DNA of 64,000 nt from contig CANXME010001984.1 in NCBI GenBank assembly GCA_948144175.1, forward strand, positions 124,001 to 188,000. The letters are read 5' to 3'. The notes beneath the pieces were generated by a model. The model was not told the origin of the DNA and did not search any database. It saw only the letters and a program-made list of their open reading frames with translations. The DNA comes from Closterium sp. NIES-65 (lineage: Eukaryota > Streptophyta > Zygnematophyceae > Desmidiales > Closteriaceae). The position numbers were made by a program, and so were the translations under genes. Below, one piece after another: positions 21,076-33,269 of this stretch (within the stretch, counting starts at the first letter, position 1; each line of letters opens with the position of its first letter).

Positions 21076-23980
21076 CTAACGGCCCCGCAGCAGCAGCGCC
21101 TCCTCCCCCGCCACCACCTGCTGCAGCATCGCGTCCCTCTGCTGCTCACTCGCAAAGTGAAACCGCCGCCCGTGGCCTGGGTACACACGTGTAGGGAGGA
21201 GAAAGAAGGGGGCGATGGGAATGAACGATTGGGACTGAGTGCGAGCAGGAAATGTGACGAGGAGGGACGAGAGGTGACACAGGCTGGGAAGAGAATGGGC
21301 AGGCACTTGGGAGGTGGGCGCCGGCACTAGAGATTGATAGTCTCCCGCCCATCCCAAGGCGGCAGGAACTACCGCAAAACTGATGTAAATCCCTCACACC
21401 GCTACACCTGGCAGCACCGCGCCTCACCTGGCAGCACCGCGCCTCACCTGGCAGCAGCCAGCGGAAGGGCAGCCCCACCAGCTTCTTGGTGCTCTGAATC
21501 TGCACCGGCACTGCTCTCGTGGTGGCGCGTGTCACATGACAGGGGAGCGAAGCCAGGGGGGCCGGGGGGTGACAGGGGGGTAAGGGATCACGGAGTGACC
21601 TTATACTGGGTGCAAGTGACAAGGGGCAAGGGGCAAGGGGCAAGGGGCAAGGGGCAAGGGGCAAGGGGCAAGGGGCAAGGGGCAAGGGGCAAGGGGCAAG
21701 GGGCAAGGGGCAAGGGGCAAGGGGCAAGGGGCAAGGGGCAAGGGGCAAGGGGCAAGGGGCAAGGGGCAAGGGGCAAGGGGCAAGGGGCAAGGGGCAAGGG
21801 GCAAGGGGCAAGGGGCAAGGGGCAAGGGGCAAGCGGCAAGGGGCAAGGGGCAAGGGGCAAGGGGCAAGGGGCAAGGGGCAAGGGGCAAGGGGCAAGGGGC
21901 AAGCGGCAAGGGGCAAGGGGCAAGGGGCAAGGGGCAAGGGGCAAGGGGCAATGCATGCGCGTACAGAACAGAGGAGGCAGCAGTGTGAAGCAGCAGAGTG
22001 GCAGTGCTGCTCCGGATTGCATCCACTGCAACCCTTTCTTTCTACTAGAGACGTCACACGGCTGCGTTCAACTCCCTTTGACTTGAGTTGACTTGGGTTG
22101 ACTCACCCGAGTACCAGTTGACTCGTCTCATTATGGAAAGGCTTTCCGTATTTGGAGCGTATGCCAGATGATCCCCTGAGAAGAGCGCCCCTCCGTGCGC
22201 CTTATACAGCACACTCACGGAGCCCTGCGCACAGTGTCAAGGGTGGGGGGTGGGGGAACGGGAAAGGGAGTGGTGGTTTCAGCGCACAGTCCGCCTCTTC
22301 TCCTGTGAGCAGGCAGCGCACAGTCCGCCTCTTCTCCTGTGAGCAGGCAGCGCACAGTCCGCCTCCTGCTCCGCAGAGCAGGGCAAAGTCCGCGAGCAGC
22401 GCCCCTCTGTCCGCCTTAACGCACACTCACGGAGCGCTGTGCACAGGAAAATGCGCAAAAGGAGGGGGCTAGAGGAGAGATGCGTTCTCCAGGTCCGGCC
22501 TGGTGCCGCCCGTCCAGCAGCGACGGCTGCAACCGCACTTCCCCTACCGATCACTTCTGCGCTCACCTCCGTGTGGCCGGGAGTGAAGATGATTTTAAGG
22601 TCCGACCCCAGGCACCAGGGCCACGTGCCGTCCAATAGCATCTCCACCTCGCCCTACCCATTTCAACCGCGCTCTTCCCGCCCTCACCTCGGTGTGACCA
22701 GGAGTAAAGATGATCTTGAGGTCGGACCCAAGGCACGGGGCCCCCTGCCGTCCAATCGCATCTCCACCTCGCCCTATCCACTTCAACCGCGCTCTACCCG
22801 CCCTCACCTCGGTGTGACCGGGAGTAAAGACAATTTTCAGGTCCGACCCCAGGCACCACGGCCCCGTGCCGTCCAATAGCATTTCGACGTCTGTCGTGTC
22901 GGGCTGCACCTCCAGCGCGTGCAGGACACGCTCCGCCTTGAACCGCGCCGCCCACCGCGCGTGGTCCGCCACGTCGTCGCGGTGCGAGAGCACGATGTAG
23001 CGCACGCCGCCCATGCGCGCGAGTGTCTCCGCCAGGTGCTCCGAGTAGCGCGGGCAGTCCACCATCACGTTCCCCGCCGCGCGCTGGATGAAGTAGGACG
23101 CGGCGCCGAAGGACTTGCGCGAGTGGTAGCCGCAGTGGAACACGCCGGGCAGCGCCGCCGCGTCGATGGGCAGCGGGAACGCGTCGCGTGCCCGCGGCAC
23201 GAGCGATAGCGAGTCGCGCGAGTGGATGGAGGCCGTCGGGCACGACAGCAGCGCCTGGGCGCAGGGAAGGCGGGGTAAGGCAGGAGGAAGGAGGGGACAA
23301 GGCAGTGGGAAGGCGGGGGAAAAGGCGGGGGAAAAGGCGGAGGGGCGAAAGGGATGAGGGAGGAGGAGAACGAGCGACGATGGATGGAGCTGTAGGGCAC
23401 GACAGCAGCGCCTGGGCTGGGGAAAGGCGGGGATAGAGAGGAATAAGTGACGGCATGGCATGGGGAATGAGCCGAGGCCGTTGGGCAATTTTGACACCAG
23501 AATCCCTCAATATGTTGCTTTATTGTTCTTGGTTTATTGCTCGTCGTTCATCCTTCGTTGTTCGTTCGTTAGTTTGTTCGTTAAAACCCTTTCGCATACC
23601 TGCAGCGCCTTGACGGTGGTCGCCTCGTCGCCGGGCTGTGCGAACACGGCGGACTGCGACCCGACCTTGGCGAACACTTCGGGCGCCATCCAGCGGCACA
23701 CGTCGCAGTTGATGCACGTGTGGTCCACGTAAAAGTCGCCCGCCACGTTTTCGCCACGTGGCGCCCTCGCGCCGCCCACCCGCTCGCCCACCTGCTGCGC
23801 CTGTGCCTCGACCTTGAAACTCGGGATTCGCGGCGCTGCTGACGTGGCAGGGATTGCTAAAGTAGATTGCGACCACCCGGCGCTGTCCCTCCAACCGACG
23901 GCGCCGCCTCGCCGTGCCGTCAGCGGCGGCGCCACTCGCAAGCCGCCGGCCGCGGAGCAAGTCGCGAAAGCTATAGCCAT
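21076..23980 (-). CDS. Ferredoxin-domain plus metallo-beta-lactamase protein, probably plastid, 369 aa, five exons
   Basis: Exons 23980-23600, 23254-22808, 22224-22107, 21510-21448 and 21176-21076 join in frame (1110 nt). The first 60 or so residues are Ala/Ser/Arg-rich and look like a chloroplast transit peptide. A single [4Fe-4S] ferredoxin-like motif follows: CINCDVC near residue 88, and the distal Cys in LLSCPTASI at the exon 1/2 join. The metallo-beta-lactamase part has SHRDDVADH, FTPGHTEGS, FSGDHLAY and LPGHGRRFHF, the four metal-binding blocks in the right order. This architecture matches a conserved plant family of unknown substrate (similar, from memory, to Arabidopsis At4g33540). 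The end of exon 2 is present in two further partial copies at about 22680-22760 and 22570-22650, a degraded exon 3 copy lies near 22370-22440, and the exon 4 donor segment is tripled at 21412-21450. Confidence 0.85.
21617..21952. repeat. 7-bp GGGGCAA array in an Fd-MBL intron
   Basis: About 47 copies of GGGGCAA run almost without change through the intron between exons 3 and 4 of the Fd-MBL gene. Two units read GCGGCAA (near 21832 and 21902), about 70 bp apart, which implies block amplification. All frames stay open as Pro/Leu/Ala/Cys or Gly/Lys/Gln repeats, giving spurious ORFs. Confidence 0.95.
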
Positions 23981-24796
23981 TTCCGCGCGCGTGCCGTGCA
24001 AGTATGAAGCAGCAATCAACGGTTCGTACGAAACTCTGAGGCGCTTAGGATTTCGTCAAATCTGGAATGTACTAGTCACCCACTTAAGGTGGTGTGTGTG
24101 TATACGCGCTATGCATACGACGAGGAGGAATATGATGTCGTCTGGTCCACAGTACGTTGCGAACACAACCCGTTGAAAGGCTTCTTGCTAGTCTTTCTCC
24201 CGTGGACGTATTTATTCTGACGATGCTCTAGCAAGGTTTGCGTGTAATTGAAGAGAAAAGCTGAGAGAAGTTGTGCTGCATTCCCGTTGGAAGTCTATTC
24301 CAAATTCCCTCGGGTTTGCTGCCTCCCACACATCACACACCCATGTAACGTGCCAGTCCCCGTCAATCAAGGTGTTTCGGTTTGGTCAGTCCCTGGTTGA
24401 GCGGAATGCTTTCCTGGCACCTTGTCAGATCTGCACATACACGTCACATGTAGCCGCAAAACTGCCTATTCGGCAAACTTCCAGCTCATATTGGATGAGA
24501 ATGCGCTGGTTCAAGGGTAATTCCAATCTTGAAAATATCGCCTGTCCATTCGCGACGGGGTCGCTGGCTCGCACGGCGCAACATGACGCGCTCGCGAGGG
24601 AACGGGTTTCGTGCGCTGTCGGCATGACAGCGAATTTCGCACGTGCGACGAGATGTATAGCTTGGCCAAGACGATTGGGGAGGCACCTGATGCGTGTTTC
24701 TGCACGAATTCCATCCCTAATAACTTATAAATAATATACAATAAATACAGTGCATTTTCATTATGGCAAGTCAGAGTTGGAGTGTTAGCTAGGTTG
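23981..24796. other. Intergenic spacer between the Fd-MBL start and the EDR2-C gene end
   Basis: The right part of this stretch is AT-rich 3' flank of the EDR2-C gene and the left part is the Fd-MBL upstream region. No exon with recognisable residues was found on either strand. The TAATAACTTATAAATAATAT run at about 24717-24741 may act as a polyadenylation region, although it is on the promoter side of the Fd-MBL gene. Confidence 0.4.
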
Positions 24797-27700
24797 TCAA
24801 TTGAGGCATCCGAAGTGAGAGAGCTCCAGATGGTGCAGCCTCACACATGTCAGCACAGGCTCCGGCAATTCCTGGGGTGAATTACCCTGGTGGGTCAAGC
24901 AAGAAGGGCAATACAACTCACAAGAATTCAATCTACTGTAACATGAAGCAAAAAGGTGAGGATGGGTGCCCGCATTCATTCCCTCTCAACTGTGAATATA
25001 TAACATAATAATTTGTTAGCTGGATTTACTGAAAGGCGGAAATCCACACTTGTGCTGAACATTGGTCACTGACAGCGACTCACACAAAAGGCACACATGG
25101 TGAAGACTCACCTGCAGCACGAGTGCAATGTCGAGGATGGCATCTGGCAGGTGGGGGCGCAGGGAGAGCAGCGCCTTTTGATGGGCGGGGGGGAAGGCAT
25201 GCGCGTCTATGTCCAGCTCCATGTAGGGCTGGGCGGATGACTGAGGGAAGGGGGGAGAAGGGGGGCGAGAGGGGGACGGGGGAGTTGATATGATAGAGAA
25301 AGGGGGAAAGCATGTGCCTCTATGTCCAGCTCCAGGTATGGCTGTGTGGACGACTGGGGGAAAAGGGGGAGAAATGGGGAAGAAGTGGGGAGAGTAGCAG
25401 GGAGGAAGGGGAAGGAGGATGGATGTGATAGGAGGGACAGGAATGCCCAGCCACAGGTAAGGCGGGGCGGACGACAGGGCGAGAGGGGGAAAGGAGGGGA
25501 GAGGAGGGTTGTATGAGATATGATGCACACAGTACGGTAGCACGCTTCTCACCTGCAGAACAGTGTGGTAAGGGCGAGTGAGTCCAGCCTTTCCCGAGCA
25601 CCCCTCCACCAGCTTCTTGCCCGCCGCACTCAGTGCCACCTCCCCCTTGTTCACCATCCTCACCATCAGCTTCGGCCGGTCCCAAACCACCTTCTCCACT
25701 CCGCCTTCCCTTTCCCCATCATCTCCCCCGGACCTTGACCACCGTTCCGACTTCCCCCCGTGCTCCCTCCCAACATGCTCCTTTCCCCCATGCTCCTTCC
25801 CCCCGTGCCCCTGCACAGCCACCTCCCCTCCCATGGCGGTATCATCAGCAGATGAGTAGCTGGACCAGCTGCCCCTACGCCTGCCACTGTTGCTGCGCCG
25901 TGTCTTGCTGCCGCTGCTGCCGCCACTGGTGCCCTCAGCATGTGCGACCGAACGCTCCGCCTCTCGCCCTGCTGCAGCATCACATGCAGCCACCCCATCC
26001 ACGGCAGCCACCCCATCCACGGCTGCCGTGCCTGCTGCCCCGTGCGGCTGCTCTGCGCGCTTCACCGCCTCCTCAGTCGCTGCACGAGGCACGTGGGGGG
26101 AACCTTTCTCCGCCCTCTTCCCTCCCCCCTCGCCTTCTCCCTCCACTGGCGCTCCTCCTTGCCTCCCTAGGCCGTGCCTTGGACCCCATGTACGCAAAAC
26201 TGGCTGCAGATATGCAGGCAGCACAGGGGTGAATGGACGGGCAGCAGCACAGGGGGTAACGGACGGGCAGCAGGAGATGAGAGTTGGTGAGGAGAATGGG
26301 AGTGGGTACGGAGGCTGGGATGGTAGGAGCACGCATGCATGCATGCATGCATGAGTGCAGGAGCTGGGCCACCCCTATAAATTAACCTCATATTCTATAC
26401 CCCATACCCACATTGCCTCTCTCTATCTCTCTCTGCTCAACCCCATGTGCACGGGAGCCTCTGCCTGGCTGCACCAGTGCACCACCAGGCGACAGTACAG
26501 CACCACACTCAGCCCCGGGCGGTCCACACACATGCCCATAGCCCCACACCCCCATAACCACAAGCTCACGTACCCCCATCTGTGCAGGAGCGCTTGCCTG
26601 AGAGCCAGTGCGCCCCCAGCAGGCAGTACAGCACCACACTCAGGCCTGGCCCGTCCCACATGTGTCCATGCCCCCATGCTGCACACCCCTGTAACCACAG
26701 GCCGACGTACCGCCATCTGTGCAGGAGCGGTTGCCTGGTTGCGCCAGTGCGCCCCCAGGCGACAATAGAGCACCACACTCAGGCCCGGCCCATCCCACGC
26801 CCGCTGCTGCAGCGAGAGCAGCGGCGGGGGTGGCTGCAGGGGCAGCTGGAGGGTGGGCAGGGGAGGCCGAGGGGGTGGCAGAAGAGGGGACAGAGGGGCC
26901 GGACAGACGGACGAGAAGCCAGTAAGGAGGAGTAAGGAACCACAGTTTCTGGGAGCATACGCTCACGCTCACAGGTGCTCCACACGGGTAAACACAGGTA
27001 GTTGGAATGGCAAATCACACTGACAACTCAACGTTGTAAGCTCACGCACTTATGACCGCCCACCCAACTTCCTTCCTTTCCCTACTCAGCCCCCTCTGTC
27101 CCCTCTTCCTCCATCCCACACCTGCCCTTTCCCTCTCGACACGCATGAGTGCTGACCTGGATGTTGACGATTAGCACGGGTGGCAGCCCGTTGCTACTCT
27201 GCGCTGCCGGCTCGCTGCCAGGTGGCGGCACGAGAGCGGCTGGGAGGTCCACGTGGGCGGCAATGTGGCGGATCTTCCTGGACGTGTGAAAGACGTCTGC
27301 CGCCCAGGGCTCGTAGAGAGGGGGGGCAGCAGGGGCGACCTTGGCTCCATCACTGCACGGATGAATGGGGGAAACACAGTTGGAGTTTGGGAAGGGAGGA
27401 GAGGGGACACATGAAAGTCGTCTGCCGCGCACGGCTCGTAGAGAGGGGGCGCGGCAGGGGTGACCTTGGCTCCGTCACTTCATGCATGAGGAAGGGAACA
27501 CCGTCAGGTGAACACAACACAGCAGAAGGGGTGACGGGCAGATGTGCAGAGGCAAGGCGAACGGAGTGACACTTCATGGGAGAGCGGGTGGACGTGTGGA
27601 CGTGTGAACGTGTGGAGGACGCCTACACGCCCACACTCGTCCTCTCCTCACCTGGCATAGCTGGGACCTCGCACGAGCAGCAAGGAGGGGTCAGCAGGCG

Positions 27701-30700
27701 ACCAGCAGTTGGTGGCAGCACGGGCGGAGGGCGAGCAGCGAAACAGCTGCGAGCCCGCCCGTGGCCACATCAGCAAACGCTTCACGGCTGGAGTGCGGGT
27801 TGGAGAGGGGGAAAGGGGGAGAGGGGTCGGAGAGAGGAAAGGGGAGGGTAGAAAGAGTCGAGTCGGAAAAGCTGAGAGGCTGCCGAGGGCAGCGGTTACA
27901 TCAGCAGACGGGGCAACTGGGCAACCGGGCAACCAGGAAGCAATAGAGATGAGGTGTCGTGTGCTGGTCTCATCGCTGCAACTAAATCTCTCAATCTGCG
28001 AGCTATCCTTCTCCTGTCCCTCCCCTCCTGTCTTTCTCCTTCCCCACAGCATGGGTCTGCTCTCAGCATGGGCTGAGAGCAGGCTATGGAAAGAGCTTGA
28101 CTCACACTCGCTGGGGTTGAGAGCAGATGAGGTGCGGAAGAGTCTAGACAGCAGCGCGCCACCGCTACCAGATGCTCCTGACGTGCGCTCCAGGAGAGAC
28201 CCTCCACCCCCTGCCCCTGCTGCACCCGGCCGGTCCATTCCCATGCCCCCACTGCCAGCAGCTGCAGAAGCGTCAAGTGAAGGGAGCCTCATGCTGCCAC
28301 TAGACCGACCACGGTCCACTGTGGAGGGAGCTTCAGCATCTGTGCCCGCCATGGCTGGTGGTGGTGGGGAGTGGGTAGGGGCGGGGGGGAGTGGGGAGGG
28401 GCAGGGGGGAGTGCGGACGGGATGGCTTTTGAGTCGACTCAGAACACGGGAGCATCGAGAGAAGGGAGCCTCATGCTGCCACTCGAACGACCACGGTCCG
28501 TTGTGGAAGGAGCTTCAGCGTCACTGCCCGCTATGGCTGGTGGTGGTGGAGAGTGGGGAGGGGCGGGCAGCGGGGAGTGTGGTGTGGCCAGGACGGGATG
28601 ACTTTAAAGTGGACTAAGAAGTCTAAGGGTAGTGCGACAGGGTAGTGTGGAGTGGAGAGAGCTTCGGCGTCGGTGAAGTGAGGGGAGGGGCAGGCATGGG
28701 GGAGTGCGGTGTGGACGGGATGACTTTTGAGTCGACTCGAATAACGGGGTGCAGGGAGGGTACAGCAGGGAGGAGTGCAGACGTTTGGGAGTAACAACAA
28801 CAAAGAACGGAGGATTGGAATGGGAAAGACCGAGAGGAAGAGAGGGGGTACATGAGGTCCGGCAAGCAAAGTCGAAATGGCACGCATACATTACTGGCGG
28901 AAGAGAATGGCAGCAGATATAGAGCAGAGCAAGAGCAGAAAAGCAGAGGGGGAGAAGCGCAAGAGGGGGAGAAGCGCAAAAGAAAGGGAAGCAGGGATGA
29001 CCTTGCAGCAGAGAGGCAATAGTGCCAGAGTGAGACTGCAGAGATTTCCATTTCTTCAACGTCCCTGGCCTTCCCCCTCTGCCTTCTCCCCCACTCCTAC
29101 CACCACCACTAGCTCCGTAACCACTCATCGCACCACCACCACCACCGAAACTGCTACCCCCGAGGGAGGCAGCAGGGGACGGAGCAGCGGCGTCGGCAGG
29201 GGAGGGCGAGAGGAGGGAGGAGGAGAGGAGTTGCAGGTTGGAGACTCGCTGCTTGGCCGAGCCAAAGTCGGTGCTGCGCGTGCGGTACGGCAGCGAGCGC
29301 GGGGTGGTGGGACGGGGGAGAGGGGAGTGGGCGGCGGGGGAGGGGCTGGGGAGAGGGGAGTGGGGGACAGGAGGGGGGCGGTCCAGCAGTGTCTGTAACT
29401 CGTGAAAAGGCTGCTGCTGGCAGGAGTCGAGTGCTGGAGGGGAGGCTGAAGGTGCTGCTGGTGTTGGTGCTGCTGTTGTTGGTGGTGCTGGTGCTGTTGC
29501 TGCTGGTGCTTTTGGTGCCGCTGCTGGTGTTGCTGCTCCACGGGTGGGCGATGGTGGCGGTTCAAACGGATGTGCGGTGGCGGCTAATTGAGGGCCGTTG
29601 GGTGCTGCCGGGGAGTCAGATGGTGGCATGACATCTGCTGTTGGTGCCAGAGGTGCAGTTGAAAGCTGAGCGGCACTTGATGCAACGGCTGCTGCATTAC
29701 CCACAGCCTCATCACCCACCAAATCATCAGTGACAATACTTGTGTCAGTGGCGTTAGCTGAGTCAGTGATATTGGTCGTGTTGGTAGCATTGACCACTGC
29801 AGCAGTGCCACGTGGGTCAATATGAGAGGCTGTATCAACAGTACTGGTTATGCCAATCGCATTACTAGCAACAGTAGCTGGGTCAGTAGCAGCAACACTG
29901 TGAGCAGCACCAGCGGTGGCAGCAGCAAGAATGGTGTCAGAAGCCCTAGAGTCAGCTGTGTTAGTGCTTCTTACTGTGTCACTCTGCCTTGCTGCCACTG
30001 CAGGGTTAGCAGCAGCAGCAGCAGTGGCAACAGCAGCTGCAGCAGTGGTCTTTTCAGCAAGCGGGCGTTGAATGGGGAATTGGGTGGGAGGCTGTGAGCG
30101 GGAGGGAGTGCGAGGGCGAGTGGGGGTGCGAGGCCGAGAGGGTGTGCGCGGGTTGGGCGAGCGAGGAGGAGGAACGGAGCGAGGAGAGCGAGGGGGGGGA
30201 ATGGAGCGAGGGGAGGACTGGGAAAAGGAGCGCATGGAGTTGCTGCGAGAGAGGGACTCTGGAGGGGACGACAGAAGGGGCAGGGGAGGAGAATGGGTAG
30301 TGAGGACAGGACGGGTGGATGGATCAAGGGCGCATGTGGGGGTAAGGGCACTCATGGGGGAAGGACAGCAGCAGTGCAGGTATGATACAAAAGAGTTGAG
30401 GAGAACACACTGAAGAGTTGGGGAGAACACACTGGAGCGTGAAGCGCGAAAGGGAGCACGTAAACGGGGTGAAAGAGGGGTGGAGCAAGTGGGAGAGGAA
30501 GCAATGGGGAGAGGGAGCACGGGGGAGAGCACGGGGGAGAGCACGGGGGAGAGTTAGCACGAAGGGGGGGGAGCAAGGGGGAGAGGAAGCAAAGGGGGGA
30601 GGGAGCGAGCACGGACCCGCCACAGAGAAGAACTCGTCCGGGTCGTTGAAATCATCACTGTTGTTGCTGCCTCCATCGCCACATCCATCCCCATCCCCAA

Positions 30701-32384
30701 CGCCATGTCGGTCCCTGTCACTGCCAGTACCCAGTACACCAGGTAGGTGCAACGCAGCACGTGCACCCGCTCTACTCCCACCCCTTGCTGCTGCTGCAGC
30801 AGCAGCTGCTGATACTACCCCCTCGGCCGTTCCCGCAGAGTCAGCTGCAGGGTGAGAAGCAGAGAGAGGGTCCAGGGCGGCCTGCAGGCAGCTGGCCACC
30901 CACTCGTCAACCTCCCTCGCCCGCGCAGGGCTCTTGCGCTCATCAATCTCCCCAGTCCCAGCCATTTCTCTCACCACCACATGCCCGCGTCCCATAGGCG
31001 AGCACGAGCGCGCTCGCCCCAAGCCACTGCCCTCCGTCACGCCACTCACCCCCGCCCCACCCTCTCCTCTCCATTGCCCCCCCTCCGACTCCCTCCCCTG
31101 CTCCCTCTCCCGCCACCTGCTCTCCGCGTCTCCCTCGCCTCCCTCACCTCCTCTCCCGCCCTCCTCCCTCCTCTCCTGTCCTCGCCCCTCCTCTCTGCAT
31201 CCGCCATCAGCTTCTGCCGCCTCTGCAGTCTCTGCAGCACCACCACAGACCTGCAGCGACACTCGTTCGTCCACGTGTCTCCGATCCTTCCCCTCTGCAC
31301 GCCCTGCCATCTCACCAGGGGGTCTCCGCTGCTCCTCCTGCTGCCGCTGCTGCTGCTGCTGCTGCTGTGCCTGCTGCTGCTGCTGTGCCTGCTGCACCTG
31401 ATCAGACGAGACAAACGCGGAAGTGCCTTCCGTGTGGCCATTCAGGGAATCGACCGTGGGCTTACTCCCATCCTGGTGCTGCTGGTGGGTGTGCTGGATG
31501 AGCCGTATCCACGAGCCGTTGCTGTTCTCTGACGTCTCGTCCTCACTGCCTCCATCCTCATCGCCTGCTGCTGCTGCTGCTGCTCCTGCTGCTGCGGTCG
31601 CAGCAACAGCTGCTCCTGTCGCTGCTGCAACGGCTGCGCTCGCTCTCCTCCGATCTACCCCTTCAACACCCATGCCGTCAGCACCATTCATGCCGTTCTT
31701 GACTCTTCCGCCCGCTGCTGCTGCCCCAGCTGCTGCTGTTTCCACAGCCACTGCTGCTTCCTCTTGTTCCGTGCGACCATCGGAGTGACCGTGGCGCCGG
31801 AACGGGGACAGGGAGTGTGAGCGGGAATGAGTGTGACTGTGTCTACGATCTGCATTTTGATGCGCATGTCTCTGTGAGTGATGCTGCGAGGGGTGGTGCT
31901 GGCCTTTCTTCCCATCTTTGAACACCATCACCTTCCACGTGAAGCACCTCACTCCCATCACCGCCTCGGGACTCCCCATTTCCCCCTCTTCTTCCTCCTC
32001 TTCCTCCTCCTCCTCTCCATCCCTCGCCCCTTCCGCTCGCCACACTTCCGCTTCCGCCTCTCCACTTCCATCTTCGCCTTCCCGCGCTCGCCTTCTCCCG
32101 CGCTCTGTGCTCTTGCTGCCTCGTCCTGTGCGCGCATGCCCCGCGCCGACCGCAGGTGGCTTCGTAGGTGTTTTTTCAGGTGTTTCGGCTCTACGAGAAG
32201 GGCTCGCAGCATTTTCCGGCGCGAGAGACGCCGACAGACCCGGAATGGGTGGCTTTTGCTGCGATATTTCGGTCCACGTCCCGTCCGCGGTATTGTGGAG
32301 ATTAGACTGTTTTCCGCCACTGGCATCCGACGCGGCGAGCATAATAACGGACGGTAAGTTCGTAGAGCGAAAGCGTAAGGTCAC
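24797..32384 (-). CDS. EDR2 C-terminal (DUF1336) domain protein, multi-exon
   Basis: Exon 1 (about 32384 or 32339 to 30617) encodes a long low-complexity N-terminus with His-, Gln- and Ala-rich tracts and an acidic end (NDPDEFFSVA). Exon 2 from 30258 encodes Ser/Pro/Arg repeats (RSNSMRSFSQSSPRS) and a large Ala/Thr region. The domain then follows in short exons. ATNCWSPADPSLLLVRGPSY lies near 27730-27655 and YEPWAADVFHTSRKIRHIAA plus GLPPVLIVNIQ in about 27350-27158. GPGLSVVLYCRLGAHW lies near 26785-26700 and RPKLMVRMVNKGEVALSA in the exon ending at 25553. PYMELDIDAHAFPPAHQ is in 25228-25112, and ELPEPVLTCVRLHHLELSHF in 24886-24797 with the stop. This block order is that of plant DUF1336 proteins; the EDR2 C-terminus is linked to membrane and lipid-related defence regulation. 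No PH or START domain was seen, so it belongs to the DUF1336-only type. Several exons have tandem copies. Exact borders of the middle exons are uncertain. Confidence 0.8.
26440..26790 (-). repeat. Tandem copies of the EDR2-C VVLYCRLG exon
   Basis: Three or four successive minus-strand copies encode variants of GPGLSVVLYCRLGAHW, each followed by a similar intron start. Copy ends lie near 26470, 26590 and 26725. The residues are almost unchanged between copies, with only HW, HWLS and VHWCS style differences after GA or VV. This suggests recent duplication of an exon-intron unit of about 120-130 bp. Only one copy fits the DUF1336 family length. Confidence 0.7.
28265..28745 (-). repeat. Tandem copies of an EDR2-C coding segment separated by a palindrome
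   Basis: The minus-strand segment encoding APSTVDRGRSSGSMRLPS (about 28345-28265) is repeated at about 28545-28465 and, more degraded, at about 28690-28640. Each copy is bordered by GAGTCGACTC-type palindromes at 28431-28440 and 28730-28739, with a decayed one (ACTTTAAAGTGGACTAAGAA) at 28601-28620. Confidence 0.75.
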
Positions 32385-32855
32385 TACGCTGAAGATAACG
32401 GCAGACGTTTAGGAAATTTCGAGCAATATGCTAACTTGCGATCCGCTGTAGCGGTAAAAGGATGACGCGAACAAGCGGAGGAACGTGATAAGCGCTACCA
32501 GTCAAGTCAAGCCTAAACTATATTGGTAGTCATTAACTCCAACTCGTGTTCTTAAGATGGACTGCGTTGATGCCGAACAATAAGTAACGAGGAGGTATAC
32601 TATGTTTGCCGAGGTTGGCAGCCATTGCTCTTGAGAGGCAAAAGAAACCGGAACCATTTTATGGAGAGTTTGGCAGGTATGTTACTTGCCTGCTCGAGCA
32701 TGTGGGCTGGAGGGGGAATGCTGACAGCAGGGAAACTGTACTCTGTAAAGCGTCAAGTTCTGATAACTGCGAAATAGTTATGCATGACGCTTTTCTGTAC
32801 AATACCGTAAATGCTTTAGATGTGTTCATCTAACCTCCACTAGATTGTTAACATT
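32385..32855. other. Upstream region of the EDR2-C gene
   Basis: This spacer lies between the EDR2-C start and the outer edge of the tyrosine-recombinase retroelement. No coding exon can be supported. It should include the EDR2-C promoter and 5' UTR on the minus strand. No TATA element at a convincing position was found. Confidence 0.4.
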
Positions 32856-32909
32856 GAGAAAGCTTGCTTTCTTATTCTTATCAATTGGCATCGTTCTCAT
32901 TACAAATGG
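32853..32909 (-). repeat. Split direct repeat B2 of the YR retroelement
   Basis: This 57-bp segment, beginning ATTGAGAAAGCTTGCTTTCT, matches 33213-33269 with only about three mismatches and in the same orientation. It marks the outer 3' end of the element. Confidence 0.8.
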
Positions 32910-33030
32910 CTTATTACAACATTTGCATCAACGTTGAACACAAGCTAGTGCAAACGAATAACACTAGCTAAGATGTACCCTATCCAAGTGGCATTAGCAA
33001 GGCGGTTTACTCTGGGGTGGGTGGTTGGGA

Positions 33031-33269
33031 ATGTTGAGTGAGCCGTTTGAAAATCGAGAAGCGTGGGTGGAGGGAAATGAACTCCAACCCACGGTTTTTG
33101 TAGTTGGAGAAGGGAGTTTAGCGCGCTTCGACGATGCCAATTGTGCAGTACAAGCAGCTTCGCTTTCACAATACACAAATTTAAAAAACACAATGTGTTT
33201 AAAAATTATAATATTGAGAAAGCTTGCTTTCTTATTCTTATCAATTGGCATCGTTCTCGTTACCAATGG
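33031..33269 (-). repeat. Adjacent repeats A2 and B1 of the YR retroelement
   Basis: Positions 33031-33215 match 41629-41816 (repeat A, about 185 bp, a handful of small differences). Positions 33213-33269 match 32853-32909 (repeat B). A2 and B1 touch at the sequence ATT, which is also the outer flank of A1 and B2. That is the expected circle-junction arrangement for a YR element. Confidence 0.8.

Noticed and set aside
21146-22086. Long Pro/Leu/Ala/Cys and Gly/Lys/Gln repeat frames on both strands
   Set aside because: They are readings of the 7-bp GGGGCAA array in an Fd-MBL intron.
30072-32412. Several plus-strand Ser/Pro/Leu-rich frames opposite EDR2-C exon 1
   Set aside because: They are antisense to a low-complexity coding exon and have no recognisable residues of their own.
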